This document shows, piece after piece, positions 16,197 to 26,700 of a DNA stretch of 64,000 nucleotides. Location of the stretch: assembly GCA_903826405.1 (NCBI GenBank), contig CAIKEH010000003.1, forward strand, positions 19,770-83,769, read 5' to 3'. This DNA comes from an uncultured bacterium. GTDB taxonomy: Bacteria; Bacteroidota; Bacteroidia; Chitinophagales; Chitinophagaceae. Both the position numbers and the translations under genes were made by a program. The notes under the pieces were generated by a model. It saw nothing but the letters and a program-made list of their open reading frames with translations, ran no database searches and was not told the DNA's origin. The first letter of the stretch is position 1. Every line of letters starts with the position of its first letter.

Positions 16197-18641
16197 TCAA
16201 ACCCTGACCCTCTTGCCAGAAGGATCGTAGATTGGACCCTTAACGACCTTCCCGGTTATCCAATCACCAAAGATCAGGATCTCTACTCGGGTTACTTCCA
16301 GAGTCAATTCTACTGGCAAGTAGGCAAAGGCAATGGAAGATCGGACGTAGGCTCCATATGCACCCGATGTCACCCTTCCGGATATTTTTTCTTCTACCCT
16401 CACAGGTTCATTCCCGAGAACAACCGACTGAGGGGAATCCAATATGATGGTAACCAGTTTTTTTTGCGGGGATTTTTCATCAAGTGACTTTTTGCCACGA
16501 AATTCCTTCTTTTTCGACACGGCGAAATTCAAGCCTGCTTCATAAGGGGTCTGATCTGAACTGATATCGGATCCCCAGTACAGATAACCTTTTTCAGATC
16601 GTAGTGAATCTATAGCCTTATAGCCACAAGCGACGATCCCGAATGGCTGGCCTGCCTGAAATAACCTTTCCCATAATTCGGCTCCTCGTTCCACGGGTGC
16701 GTAGATTTCATAGCCCAATTCTCCAACAAAGGTCACCCGGACCAACTCTACAGGAATGTCTCCAAGCATCCCCTGTCTACAACTCAGGAATGGGAAAGCG
16801 GAAGTGGACAGGTCGATGTCCGTCAATCCTGATAGCATTTCCCTGACCAGAGGTCCCCAAAGACCAAAGCAGGTGAGCGTTCCAGTTACATCTTCAAGGA
16901 GGACCGAACCGTCTTCCGGCAAATGTTCCGTGAGTAAAGACATATCATGGCTGTTCAGGGCCGTACCGGAGATCATTCTGAAAGTTGATTCATTGATCTG
17001 CGAGATGGTGACATCGCTCTCTATGCCCCCCTTTTCATTGAGGATCTGGGTATACGTACAGAACCCCGGCCCCTTATTCACTTTGTTCGAGCACAACCAT
17101 TCGAGGAATGTTGCAGCACCTGGGCCTTTGATGATTATCTTGGAAAAAGAGGATTCATCGAACATGCCTATTTTTTCCCTTGTGGCCAGTGATTCAGTGA
17201 CAATGGCCGTACTCCAGTTCTTGCCTGCCCATCCGGCAGGTCTGAGCAGCTCCAAGGATGGATCCTCATTGCTGATATAGTAGTTGACCCTCTCCCATCC
17301 TGATTTTTCGCCGAAAACAGCATTATGCTTTTGGTGCCAGGAATAGGCAGAGCTCATTTTAAGTGGCCTGCCGGCCTTGCGATCATCACCCGGATATCGG
17401 ATGTCATAATAACTTTCATAGTTCTCCACTACCCTATCCAAGGTATAGGAATACGAACGGTAAGGAGCCCCGAATCGTCTCACATCCATTTCCCATAAGT
17501 CCATGGTTGGATTGCCATCGATCAGCCAGGCAGCCATCTCTCTTCCTACTCCACCTGCTCCTGCGATGCCATGTGCACAAAATCCCGCAGCCACAAAAAA
17601 TCCTTTCACGGAAGTGGGTCCCAGGCAAAATTCATTATCCGGGGTGAAAGCCTCCGGTCCATTGATGATCTTTCTGATGGGAGCAGTGGCCATATCGGGT
17701 ACCCGCATGGTGGAATTAACCATGATTTCTTCAAATCGGTCCCAATCCTCAGACAACAATTTCCCATTGAAGTCTGAGGGAACTTTATCTTTCAATTGCT
17801 CATTCAGGAATGCGGTAGCAGAATGCCTTTCATATCCTCCCATGACTAAACCTGCCCCATCTGGTCGATAATAGACGAGGTTGTCCGGGTCACGTAAAGT
17901 TGGTATTGGAGGCTCGTCACTTGAAAGTTTTCTGAATGCAGCCGTGACGAGGTATTGGTGGCTCATCGGCACAATGGGCACACGAACATCCAGCATCCTG
18001 GCAAGGCCAGCCGTATAAAGTCCGCACGCCGCGACCACTTTTTCGGCCTGAATCGTTCCTTTGTCCGTGATAACGGATATCACCCTGTTATTTGAAGTGT
18101 TGATTCCAGTCACCCGGGTTTGTTGAAGAACACGCACGCCCATACGTCGGGCTTCCGATGCCAGAACATTACAAAGCAGGCTGGGATCCAAGTATCCGTC
18201 AGTGGGCAAATAGGTGGCAGCCAGAACATGATCGGTGGACATCAGTGGGAATAATTCTTTTGCACGCTCTGCAGTGATCTCCTCCAAGGGTAGACCAAAA
18301 GTAGTGGCCCATCCTACTTGTCGCTTCAGTTCCTGAACACGTTCCGGGGTACAGGCCAGCCTGATCCCACCACATTCCACCCAGCCCGGATCCGTTTCCG
18401 GGTTCAGTGATAGTTCCCGGTACAATTGTGCGCTGTACATCATCATGGATGTCAGGGTTACCGATCCCCTGAGTTGACCAACAAGACCCGCTGAATGGAA
18501 TGTTGATCCGCTGGTCAGTTCACTACGTTCCAGCAGCACCACATCCGTTTCCCCTCTTTTTGCGAGATGATAGGCAATGGATGCTCCTGCGACCCCGCCG
18601 CCAATGATCACGATCCGGGTTCTGTTCGGGAAAGTATTCAT
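16197..18641 (-). CDS. FAD-dependent demethylating dehydrogenase with GcvT domain (DMGDH/sarcosine dehydrogenase family)
   Basis: 814 residues, close to family length. An N-terminal DAO-type FAD domain starts IIGGGVAGASIAYHLAKRG. The SGSTFHSAGLVGQLR block includes the His that carries covalent FAD in dimethylglycine and sarcosine dehydrogenases. The C-terminal half (from about 430) is a folate-binding GcvT/aminomethyltransferase domain (FVGELGYEIYAP, AIDSLRSEKGYLYWG, ending GKVVKGPIYDPSGKRVRV). Known relatives oxidise an N-methyl group and pass the carbon to tetrahydrofolate. The start overlaps the stop of the phosphotransferase gene by four bases. Substrate not readable; dimethylglycine, sarcosine or a methylated amino alcohol fit. 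Confidence 0.88.
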   Translation of the reverse strand: MNTFPNRTRIVIIGGGVAGASIAYHLAKRGETDVVLLERSELTSGSTFHSAGLVGQLRGSVTLTSMMMYSAQLYRELSLNPETDPGWVECGGIRLACTPERVQELKRQVGWATTFGLPLEEITAERAKELFPLMSTDHVLAATYLPTDGYLDPSLLCNVLASEARRMGVRVLQQTRVTGINTSNNRVISVITDKGTIQAEKVVAACGLYTAGLARMLDVRVPIVPMSHQYLVTAAFRKLSSDEPPIPTLRDPDNLVYYRPDGAGLVMGGYERHSATAFLNEQLKDKVPSDFNGKLLSEDWDRFEEIMVNSTMRVPDMATAPIRKIINGPEAFTPDNEFCLGPTSVKGFFVAAGFCAHGIAGAGGVGREMAAWLIDGNPTMDLWEMDVRRFGAPYRSYSYTLDRVVENYESYYDIRYPGDDRKAGRPLKMSSAYSWHQKHNAVFGEKSGWERVNYYISNEDPSLELLRPAGWAGKNWSTAIVTESLATREKIGMFDESSFSKIIIKGPGAATFLEWLCSNKVNKGPGFCTYTQILNEKGGIESDVTISQINESTFRMISGTALNSHDMSLLTEHLPEDGSVLLEDVTGTLTCFGLWGPLVREMLSGLTDIDLSTSAFPFLSCRQGMLGDIPVELVRVTFVGELGYEIYAPVERGAELWERLFQAGQPFGIVACGYKAIDSLRSEKGYLYWGSDISSDQTPYEAGLNFAVSKKKEFRGKKSLDEKSPQKKLVTIILDSPQSVVLGNEPVRVEEKISGRVTSGAYGAYVRSSIAFAYLPVELTLEVTRVEILIFGDWITGKVVKGPIYDPSGKRVRV

Positions 18642-19570
18642 CGATGTTTTTTTAACATGGAAATCACTTCACGGTAACGATCACCTTGAATGTCCGTGTG
18701 GACTGATGACCATTTCTCCATACCCCATGATTTGAAATCGAATGCGATCGGAGAAATGGCATCCTGAATGGAAGCCCACATGACCCAACCATACCTGCTG
18801 ATCATGGACCAGGCCAACGCACGAGCGATCTTTTCAGGACGGTGCTCGTTCCAATAGGCATCACAGAGCTCCGTGATGGCTTTATCATTGAGCAATGATT
18901 CTCCCGCGAGATTTCCGATATCGAAGGAAGCTTCATTCTGACCGGAGTATTCATAATCTATGATCCAGATCTTCGAGCCGTCGTCCATGAAATTTTCTGC
19001 AAGGAGGTCGTTGTGGCAGGGAACCATCAGTTCGGGATCATCGTTGATCAAATGCTCCAGTTTAATGACCAAGGGTTCCATTTCCAGGTATTGATCCGGT
19101 ATGAAATATCCGGCTTCTTTCACTTTTTTCAAATAGCTCCTGCGCAAGGTCGTGAAATTGAACCTGCCCTCGAATGGTTTTCCAGCGTGCAATCGGCGGA
19201 TCGCATCTGCGATCCTGGAGAGCATGCCCGATCCTGCCTGCAGGTCCTCGGAGTGGAGTGTCTTCCCTTCGATCCACTTGATGATCATGACTTCTTCACC
19301 GGGCAGGGAACGAATAACTTCGGGTGCTACTCCGGAGAGATTGGCCAATTTGCTGTTGGATGCCTCTCTGAATCTATCGATCCCCAAGAGGTTGGCTGAA
19401 CCATTCCCCATGCGAAGAACAAAATGATGTCCATCGGTTTCCAATTTGTAATTGGAATTGGTGAGTCCGCCCTTCAAAGATTCAATACGCAAGGCGGCGG
19501 ACAACAAAGGTATCCTAGCCTTCAATTCATTCCATCTTGGATGGCCTGCAAGGTCATTCATGTTCATCAA
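18638..19570 (-). CDS. Choline/ethanolamine-kinase-like phosphotransferase
   Basis: 310 residues of the APH/choline kinase fold. The phosphate-binding loop region reads GGLTNSNYKL, the Lys-bearing strand is replaced by HHFVLRMG, the catalytic (Brenner) motif is CHNDLLAENF, and the metal-binding motif is IIDYEYSG followed by SFDIGNL. This DYEYSG form resembles LicA/choline-ethanolamine kinases rather than drug phosphotransferases. It is the middle gene of a permease-kinase-dehydrogenase unit: 34 bp after the permease and overlapping the dehydrogenase by ATGA. A kinase for choline, ethanolamine or a methylated relative is inferred from this context. Confidence 0.85.
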   Translation of the reverse strand: MMNMNDLAGHPRWNELKARIPLLSAALRIESLKGGLTNSNYKLETDGHHFVLRMGNGSANLLGIDRFREASNSKLANLSGVAPEVIRSLPGEEVMIIKWIEGKTLHSEDLQAGSGMLSRIADAIRRLHAGKPFEGRFNFTTLRRSYLKKVKEAGYFIPDQYLEMEPLVIKLEHLINDDPELMVPCHNDLLAENFMDDGSKIWIIDYEYSGQNEASFDIGNLAGESLLNDKAITELCDAYWNEHRPEKIARALAWSMISRYGWVMWASIQDAISPIAFDFKSWGMEKWSSVHTDIQGDRYREVISMLKKHR

Positions 19571-19604
19571 GGTAAAGGCAATGTGATTATAGTGCCGGTC
19601 AAGA

Positions 19605-21164
19605 TCATATTGTCCGAACCGGTCCGTTGTACCATTTTTTCACCGATAATTCCCACCAGATCCAAAGTATGACTAAAGTGGTGCCAACAAGAAGTGGTGC
19701 ATAATTGAATGCTACCCAGGTGAATTCTTTGTTTCCCGGGACCGCAGCGGGTTCAAAGGGAAGGATGAAGTAAGTACAGACCACTACGATCTCGATCATG
19801 GCCAGTAGATTTATCCATCTATAATGTTTCCCCAAGTTCCAAGTTCCTTGTTTGAAACTGATTCCCGCTTTCCACCTGTACCAGATAGGTATCAGGAAGG
19901 CAAGGTAAAGACCGATCACTCCGATGGATACGACCGCGAAAAAGGCGGTGGGAATGCCTCTAGGGCTTTTCCACAATGCCGGCAAGGTCATGATTATCCC
20001 GATCAATGCGGTGATCATCACGGCATTTACCGGCACATGATGTCTATTCAATTTTGACCATGTTTTATAACCCGGAATGGCGCCATCCCGGGAAAACGCA
20101 TAAAACATCCTGGAACAGTCGGTCAAACAGGCAGAAGAAGAAAATAACTGTCCCGCTACGGAGATCATCAAAACCAATTTGAACATGGCGGGGGTGAGGG
20201 AATGTATCAAAATGGTTATGACCGATCCCGCCCCATAGGGGTTTACCGCGGTATCGAAAGAATTCACTATGTCTGGTTTGGTGGCAACACTAAGTAAGCA
20301 AAGCAGAAGAACATATCCTCCAATTGCGGAATAAAATATCGATTTCCATATTCCCTTTGCTGCAGCGTTCGAGGCGTATTGCGTCTCCTCGGACATGTGT
20401 GCAGAAGCATCATAGCCAGTTATGGTGAACTGGGTGAGCAGGAAGCCCAGAGGCAATACATAGAACCAATACACTCCTTTTCCGGAGAACCCCGAATTGT
20501 TCACTTTATTTGTGAAGATCCATTTCAGATCTTGATGCTCAGAAGGGGTGATCAACAGAATGGCCACGATGAGTAGCACCCCGATAATATGCCAAAAAAC
20601 GGAAATGTCACTAAGCCAGGCTTGAATGTGGCTGCTGAACGTGTTGAATAGGGTGACCATGGCCATGATGATGGCGAACCAGAAAAATTGCTGATAAATG
20701 GCCTCGCCCATGAAAAAACGAGAGGAGAATTCAGGGAAAAGCACACTGACCAGAATATTCAGGAATGTTGCTGCACCATAAACTACCGATGAAGTAATGG
20801 CGATCGTTCCTATCAAATTCAGCCAGCCGGTGAAAAATCCTGCTTTCACTCCTCCGAGCTTGGAAGCCCAATAGTAAATGCCACCGGAAGTGGGATATGC
20901 GGATGTCATCTCGGCCAGGGAAAGTCCGATCAGTAAAATGAAGATGGATATGACGGGCCAGCCTATGGAAATGGCCACCGGCCCTCCGTTGTTCCAGGCT
21001 TGTCCAAAGGTGGTGAAACATCCGCTCAATATGGAAATGATGGAAAAAGAAATGGCGAAATTGGAAAAGCTATTCCATGTCCGTTTCAACTCCTGTTTGT
21101 ATCCCAGGGAAGCCAATAATTGTTCATCCTCCGAAAGATGGTCGTATTTAACTTCTTTATCCAT
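19605..21164 (-). CDS. APC-superfamily amino acid/choline permease
   Basis: 519 residues with about twelve membrane helices. The N-terminus LASLGYKQELKRTWNSFSNFAISFS, followed by YPTSGGIYYWASKLGG, marks the GABA/choline permease branch (Bat1, Hnm1) of the APC family. It is the first gene of a minus-strand unit with the kinase and the FAD/GcvT enzyme, so it probably imports their substrate. The ATG at 21164 gives the family N-terminus. A 94-bp gap separates it from the next gene upstream, a beta-lactamase-like gene on the same strand, and no promoter matching the consensus was found in it. Confidence 0.88.
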   Translation of the reverse strand: MDKEVKYDHLSEDEQLLASLGYKQELKRTWNSFSNFAISFSIISILSGCFTTFGQAWNNGGPVAISIGWPVISIFILLIGLSLAEMTSAYPTSGGIYYWASKLGGVKAGFFTGWLNLIGTIAITSSVVYGAATFLNILVSVLFPEFSSRFFMGEAIYQQFFWFAIIMAMVTLFNTFSSHIQAWLSDISVFWHIIGVLLIVAILLITPSEHQDLKWIFTNKVNNSGFSGKGVYWFYVLPLGFLLTQFTITGYDASAHMSEETQYASNAAAKGIWKSIFYSAIGGYVLLLCLLSVATKPDIVNSFDTAVNPYGAGSVITILIHSLTPAMFKLVLMISVAGQLFSSSACLTDCSRMFYAFSRDGAIPGYKTWSKLNRHHVPVNAVMITALIGIIMTLPALWKSPRGIPTAFFAVVSIGVIGLYLAFLIPIWYRWKAGISFKQGTWNLGKHYRWINLLAMIEIVVVCTYFILPFEPAAVPGNKEFTWVAFNYAPLLVGTTLVILWIWWELSVKKWYNGPVRTI

Positions 21165-21258
21165 ATTTCATTTTACAAAGCTGAATGTGCAATTTTCAAA
21201 TATAACGGAAAGCAGATTAAAGAAATCCAGATTGTCTATTCAAACCAAGGTATCCTTT

Positions 21259-22284
21259 TCAGTGAAGTAAGAAAAAATGATCATATAACAACCTGGTGAC
21301 CTGCGCAATGGCTTGTTCACGTTCCGGTATTTCTTTCACTGAAGATTTTACGAATGCCGCTACGATCAAGTGTCCGGCATCGCCGGGGAGTGTGATGATG
21401 CCCACATCATTCGTTGTGCCGCCTATGGTACCTGTTTTGTGCCGCACCTGTGTGCCGGCGGGTAGCGCGCCTTTCAGACGAGCGGCCCCGGTCTCGCAGC
21501 GATCCATGATGTCAAGCAAGAGGTCTTTGGATGCAGGCTTCAGGATGGGATCCTTCCAGATCTTCAGCAGCAGTTGGGCCATGCCATCGGGAGTGGATAC
21601 GTCCTTGAGTTCATCGTCGAATTTTTTTGCAGCTGCCGATTTCTGGGCTTCCGTGAGTTTCCGTTCGAGAGTGTCGAAAGCCTGGCGCGGATGTTCAGCC
21701 TTCTCAGGCCAGGGTGCGCCCAACCAGTCAGCGATCAGGATTGAAGTGGGCCGATCAACATGAATGCCGGAAACCCCTAACCTTTCCAGGCAAGCATTCA
21801 CTTGTACAGGCCCACCAGCCAATTTAAGGCACATGTCTGTTGCACTATTGTCGCTGATCAGCAACATTAGTTCCAGCAAGGATCTTATGCTCAATGCCAC
21901 TCCGGGTTTGGATGCCCTGGGCCAGTCGAAGCGTTCCGCTAACATGCCGCTGCCGATATGCAGGTCGGCATAAGAGAATTCCACCATCTGATCCAGCGAA
22001 AGAAGTCCACTGTCCACCTTTGTCAGGAGTTGTACGGCAATGGGTACTTTGTACGAACTGGCCATCGGGAATGCATCATTCCCGAATTGCGAGAACCTCT
22101 TACCGCTTTCAATATGCACAGCTGTTACGCCTAACTTGCCACCGGACAGGGCAGAAAGCCTTTCCACCTCTGTTCGCAGACGTTCTTCATAGATGGATGT
22201 TGGGTATGTTGGGACTGTTTTGCTTTTTTGCGCGTAAGTCGTGATTGCGAATAGGATCAAGGCAATTGAGAATATTTTTTTCAT
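21259..22284 (-). CDS. Class A beta-lactamase-like serine hydrolase lacking Glu166
   Basis: 341 residues with a signal peptide ending YAQ (residue 19). Class A landmarks: S76-x-x-K79 (FPMASSYKVP), S144-D-N146 (LLISDNSATD) and K283-T-G285 (RHKTGTIGG). In the omega loop, however, the line-up VDRPTSILIADW places Thr180 where Ambler Glu166 belongs and Ile where Asn170 belongs. The stretch after it is about 50 residues longer than in TEM-like enzymes. Without the general base, deacylation of a beta-lactam should be poor, so it may be a slow hydrolase, a penicillin binder or act on another substrate. Resistance should not be assumed. Confidence 0.85.
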   Translation of the reverse strand: MKKIFSIALILFAITTYAQKSKTVPTYPTSIYEERLRTEVERLSALSGGKLGVTAVHIESGKRFSQFGNDAFPMASSYKVPIAVQLLTKVDSGLLSLDQMVEFSYADLHIGSGMLAERFDWPRASKPGVALSIRSLLELMLLISDNSATDMCLKLAGGPVQVNACLERLGVSGIHVDRPTSILIADWLGAPWPEKAEHPRQAFDTLERKLTEAQKSAAAKKFDDELKDVSTPDGMAQLLLKIWKDPILKPASKDLLLDIMDRCETGAARLKGALPAGTQVRHKTGTIGGTTNDVGIITLPGDAGHLIVAAFVKSSVKEIPEREQAIAQVTRLLYDHFFLLH

Positions 22285-22481
22285 GTTTTCATCTATTAAA
22301 CTGAATGATCATCCCGGGTTTTAAGATATGGAAAATTCGAATGGCATTCATATTGAAAACCGCATGAAGTGTTTGAGGTGATCCGTTTAGACAAGAATGA
22401 ACATTAAACTCATGCTCATTGGTTCAGTGAATGGTTTAAATGGCGAGAAGTGAATTGGTGTTCTTTTCCCCGTGCATTGGA

Positions 22482-23354
22482 TCATTTCCCCTTGCATTCG
22501 CATTCTGCGGGTTCTAAATAATAGGAACGATATTTTTTGCATTTGGGGTTCATGCATCCTTTCAGGTTCAATAATTCCACTTTCCTGAAATGAATGGGAT
22601 GGCTTTCTGCCTGAAGTGCAACGTACCCTTCCTTCAATGGATCACCCATCTTGCTTTGCCATTCCCCCTGGAGAAACATCTTTTTGAATTGTCCCTCTGT
22701 CTCACCGATCTTGGGATGCCGGTAAGTGAGTACGGTATCCTTACCCACAAGATGATATATGACAGAATCTCCCAACACCAAGGCTTCAGCGGTAACCCAT
22801 TGATCGCCGTCATACGTCTTGGATGTTGAAGAGATGCAATGTTCCATGGTGACTTTCCCATTGATCTCCACATATGTTCCTGGAGTACATAGATTGGCGG
22901 TTGTCCTGGGTCCATTACCTAAGCCGCCCAACAATTGCATTTCCAGAGAAACAGGGAAAGCCTGCTCTTTGGTCAGTGAACCTGCCGATTGTGAATGAAG
23001 CATCACGCCACTGTTCCTTACATTCCAGGTAGCCCCGCCTTTCAATTGTTCTCCCACGAATCTGTACTCAACCCTTATCCGATAATGTGAAAAAGGTCGG
23101 TCATAATATATGTGCCCGAACTGATCATGGAATTGATCATATTGGTCGTACCCGACTTTGAGTATGCCATCTTCCACCCTGAATGTGTTTCCGAAATTTT
23201 CATTCAGATCATGACCGGTGATCTTGATGTCCCACCCTATCAGGTCTTTTCCATTGAACAACTGTATCCATTCTTCTGGGCTTTCCATCTTCTGTGCAGT
23301 GGCAACAGAAACGAAATGTATGGCCAGTGAGAGTACAAGCGTGAATCTCTTCAT
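22482..23354 (-). CDS. Secreted DUF1080 (3-keto-disaccharide hydrolase-type) protein
   Basis: 290 residues. The signal peptide ends VATAQK and is followed by one DUF1080 jelly-roll domain: EEWIQLFNGKDLIGWDIK at the start, GGATWNVRNSGVMLHSQ in the middle, and the closing SHPIHFRKVELLNL. Some members of this family hydrolyse 3-keto sugars. A short Cys-rich tail (CMNPKC...ECEC) follows. The start at 23354 (MKRFTLVLSLA) gives a clean signal peptide; an in-frame ATG at 23390 adds 12 residues. It stands alone on the minus strand, divergent from the M43 pair. Confidence 0.85.
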   Translation of the reverse strand: MKRFTLVLSLAIHFVSVATAQKMESPEEWIQLFNGKDLIGWDIKITGHDLNENFGNTFRVEDGILKVGYDQYDQFHDQFGHIYYDRPFSHYRIRVEYRFVGEQLKGGATWNVRNSGVMLHSQSAGSLTKEQAFPVSLEMQLLGGLGNGPRTTANLCTPGTYVEINGKVTMEHCISSTSKTYDGDQWVTAEALVLGDSVIYHLVGKDTVLTYRHPKIGETEGQFKKMFLQGEWQSKMGDPLKEGYVALQAESHPIHFRKVELLNLKGCMNPKCKKYRSYYLEPAECECKGK

Positions 23355-23734
23355 GAGTGGAATGTATAAAAAAGGATGGCTTAAGGTCAAAAGATCCGAA
23401 ATGCTTATGGGTTAAAGTATAACTCCATCAAATATCCATAATTCGTTGAAATATGCTTGCAAAACAATGAAAATCAAGAGTACTTTTCCGGCTCTGGTAC
23501 AATAAGGTACGCGTAAAGTCGTTTATTCATTCAATACGCTGTCGGATTTTTTGCTTTTGTCTGGAAAATTTTTGTTGCTAATTGATTTTCAGTGGATACT
23601 GATCTAAATCCGGGAATGCGATCGGATCAGGAAACTCCGGTTTCCTTTAGTCAGGCACACTGAAATCGTTTCCCCGATCCTCCTATCGATCCCTCATTAT
23701 TCCAACCCCCATATCCTATGCGCAACATAGCGGC
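23355..23734. other. Gene-free upstream region of the M43 pair
   Basis: 380 bp between divergent genes. No gene is seen and no full match to the Bacteroidota promoter consensus was found; a T-rich segment lies at 23546-23580. Confidence 0.5.
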
Positions 23735-26700
23735 ATGAATATGAAAACAGGCACGATCATATTACTGGTCACTGCACTTTGGTGTCAGGTTTCCTTTGCT
23801 CAAAAGCCTCCAGATTTGAAGATTTCGGGCTTTTGCGGTGGTTCAGGTTCATGGGGTAGATCTATTACTGACAGGATAAATTCATTCCCGTTACAGACGA
23901 AGCATGCTGCGATCCAGTCAATGAAAAAAAATGTTGATCAGGTGCCGCCACTGATCAGTGCCCGAAAAAACGGGAGCATGATCTCCCCTATTCTATCTTC
24001 GGAGATGAATACCTTGAATGCATCGATCACCATACCCGTCGTGGTGCATATCCTTAATGACGACCCCTCCAAGATCACCGATAAATATGTAATGGATGGC
24101 ATCGATGAGCTGAACAAGGCATTTGCACACGCAGCCCCTTACAATACGGACCCCAGAGGGGTTAATACCGGAATCAGTTTTGCATTGGCCAGGACCGCCC
24201 CTGATGGGAATTTAACCAATGGCATCGATCGGATCAGAACTTATTATGGTTCTTTGGATATGGACATGGATACTTCCGTTATTGCCGGATTGGGAGAATG
24301 GGATCCGACCAACTACTGCAATATCTGGCTGGTTCAAGAGATCAAGGGTGAGGTCATGCCCAGTTATTTCAGTTGTGGAAAATGGGAACGTCTTCCTTTC
24401 ACCGGCTTTGCTGCTCCGGGTGCCGGAGTGGTGGTAAGCAGGTTGACCGGACCCCTAGTTGCCCATCAGATGGGACATTATCTATCCTTACTTCATACCT
24501 ATGCGGCAATGGATTGTGCCAATACCGATTGTTCGACGGATGGCGACATGGTCTGCGACACCCCACCGGAAAGAAGCAGAAACCCTTCCCCATGCAATAA
24601 CCCAGATAACTCTTGTATTACGGATTCTTTATCTGGCCCGTTTAAAAAGGATGTGCCGGATATGATCACCAATTTCATGGATTATGAAGGTCCATGCCAA
24701 AGTGCTTTCACTCAAGGGCAGGCGGATAGGATGATTTCATTTCTGAATGTTTTTCAAGGCGGTAGCCTGCAATCAAGTACCCGCGGTATGGCATCCTGTC
24801 CAGGTTCCGTTAATGCCCGTTTCAATTGGGATTCCAACCCATATCCCATCCCTGGTGACCATGTTACATTCAACAATACTTCTGTCGGATCTGTACAATT
24901 TGAATGGTCTGTCAACGGTCTGGTCATGTCTACCGACAGGGATTTCACCTTCCCGATACCTGCAACCGGAAATTTTCAGGTCAAACTCATTGCTTATGAT
25001 ACCGCTACGAATTGTAAGTCCTCCTACCTTGGAAACTTGTTGGTGGATTGCGGGGTTGTTTCCAGGTTTTCTCCGGACAAACGTATCGTGGCATCTTCAT
25101 TAATGTATGTGGATGAAGTAACCTTTTCGAATACTTCACATGGGGGTTCAGCATTCACATGGTATATCTCAGATAGTACTGGGAATAACTTGCAGGCAGT
25201 TTCAACGGATCGTGATCTGAAATGGAATTTCAGGTCCCCAGGTAGCTATAAGGTGAAATTGGAGGCATCCAATGGTACGTGCCCTTCCACATCAGAATCA
25301 ATGTCCATTGCAGTAATGGATCCCCGACCTGATCCGCAGATCGGATTCGTGCAGTCCAACTGCTATCAGAATGACAGCATTCGATTGATTTTCAGTATAA
25401 GTAATTCAGGTTATGACAGCCTTCCCAAAGGTTCCGAGATCAGTTTTTACGACAGGTTCCCGGTTACTGCTGACGCCATCAGAATGGGGCCATCGTTCGT
25501 TCTTCCCGCATCCATTCCGGGACATTGTTCAGGTTCATTTACCCATATCGTAAAAAGCATCAGACCCGGACAGGATACGGTCATATTTGTCTTTGATGAA
25601 AAAGGGCAGGTCCCGGAATTGTATGAGACCAACAATACATTCCTGAATAAGGACTTCTCCTTCAAATTGAAAGTCAGTCCCTCCGATACGCTCGTGTATG
25701 TCAATTCAGATCTGCCCCTGAAGGTTTCGTCGTCGCCAAACGAAACCATGAGATCTGTACTCTGGTCACCCATGGATGGCTTGAACTGTCCTACCTGTCC
25801 CGAGCCGATTCTAAAAGTTCCAGATTCGGTTCACTTGAAAGCCCTGGCTTTCACTCCCTGGGGTTGTTCCGATTCCATTATTTCCGTCATCAATGTATTC
25901 CCGAAGGACTTTACCATTGATGCACTGACCATTTATTGTTACGAGCAGGATAGCTTGTTCATATCCACAAAAGTCTGCCTGGGCAATGGCTATACAAAGC
26001 TTAAAAAGGATATCCTGTTGGAGTATTCGGATGATCTGCCCTCTTCTCCCAATGGCCATTTGATTGGGACTGCCAAAATTGAACATGGAACGGATTTCAG
26101 CGATGGTTGTGCCATTGTTTCAACCGTTTTACCAACACCCGCTTCAGGTACCATCTACGCAATGGTCAATAGAGATCTTGCCGAATATGAAGATGTTAAA
26201 ACCAATAATGCATCTTTCAAAGATTTTCAACCTTTCCAACTGATACTTGATCCGGATACATACGAGGTTCATGCAGGTGATCGACTATCAATATTGGTGA
26301 AGGATATCGGAGACAGCAGCCTGTCCACTTTGTGGAGTCCTTGGGATGGACTTCAATGCAAGGATTGTCTTTCTAATGTGATCATGTCCAATTCAGACCG
26401 ACAGTATACCATCATAGGAACCACACGTTATCATTGTCTGGATACCGTTTACCTGAACCTCCGGTCCTCTGGTATTTCCCATTTCAGGATCCCAAATGCA
26501 TTCACGCCCAACGGTGATGGATTGAATGACTTTTTCTATGTTATTGCCAGCAAGGATGTGGTTTCCGTGGACAGGTTCGAGATCTATGGTAATTGGGGAG
26601 ATAAGGTATTCGATAAGATTAACGGCCGACCTAATGATTATTCCTCAGGGTGGGATGGTACATTCAAGGGGAAATGGGTTCCCACTGGCACATATGTATA

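Noticed and set aside
21259..22284. Calling this a functional beta-lactam resistance gene
   Set aside because: The general-base Glu166 position holds Thr, so activity cannot be assumed.
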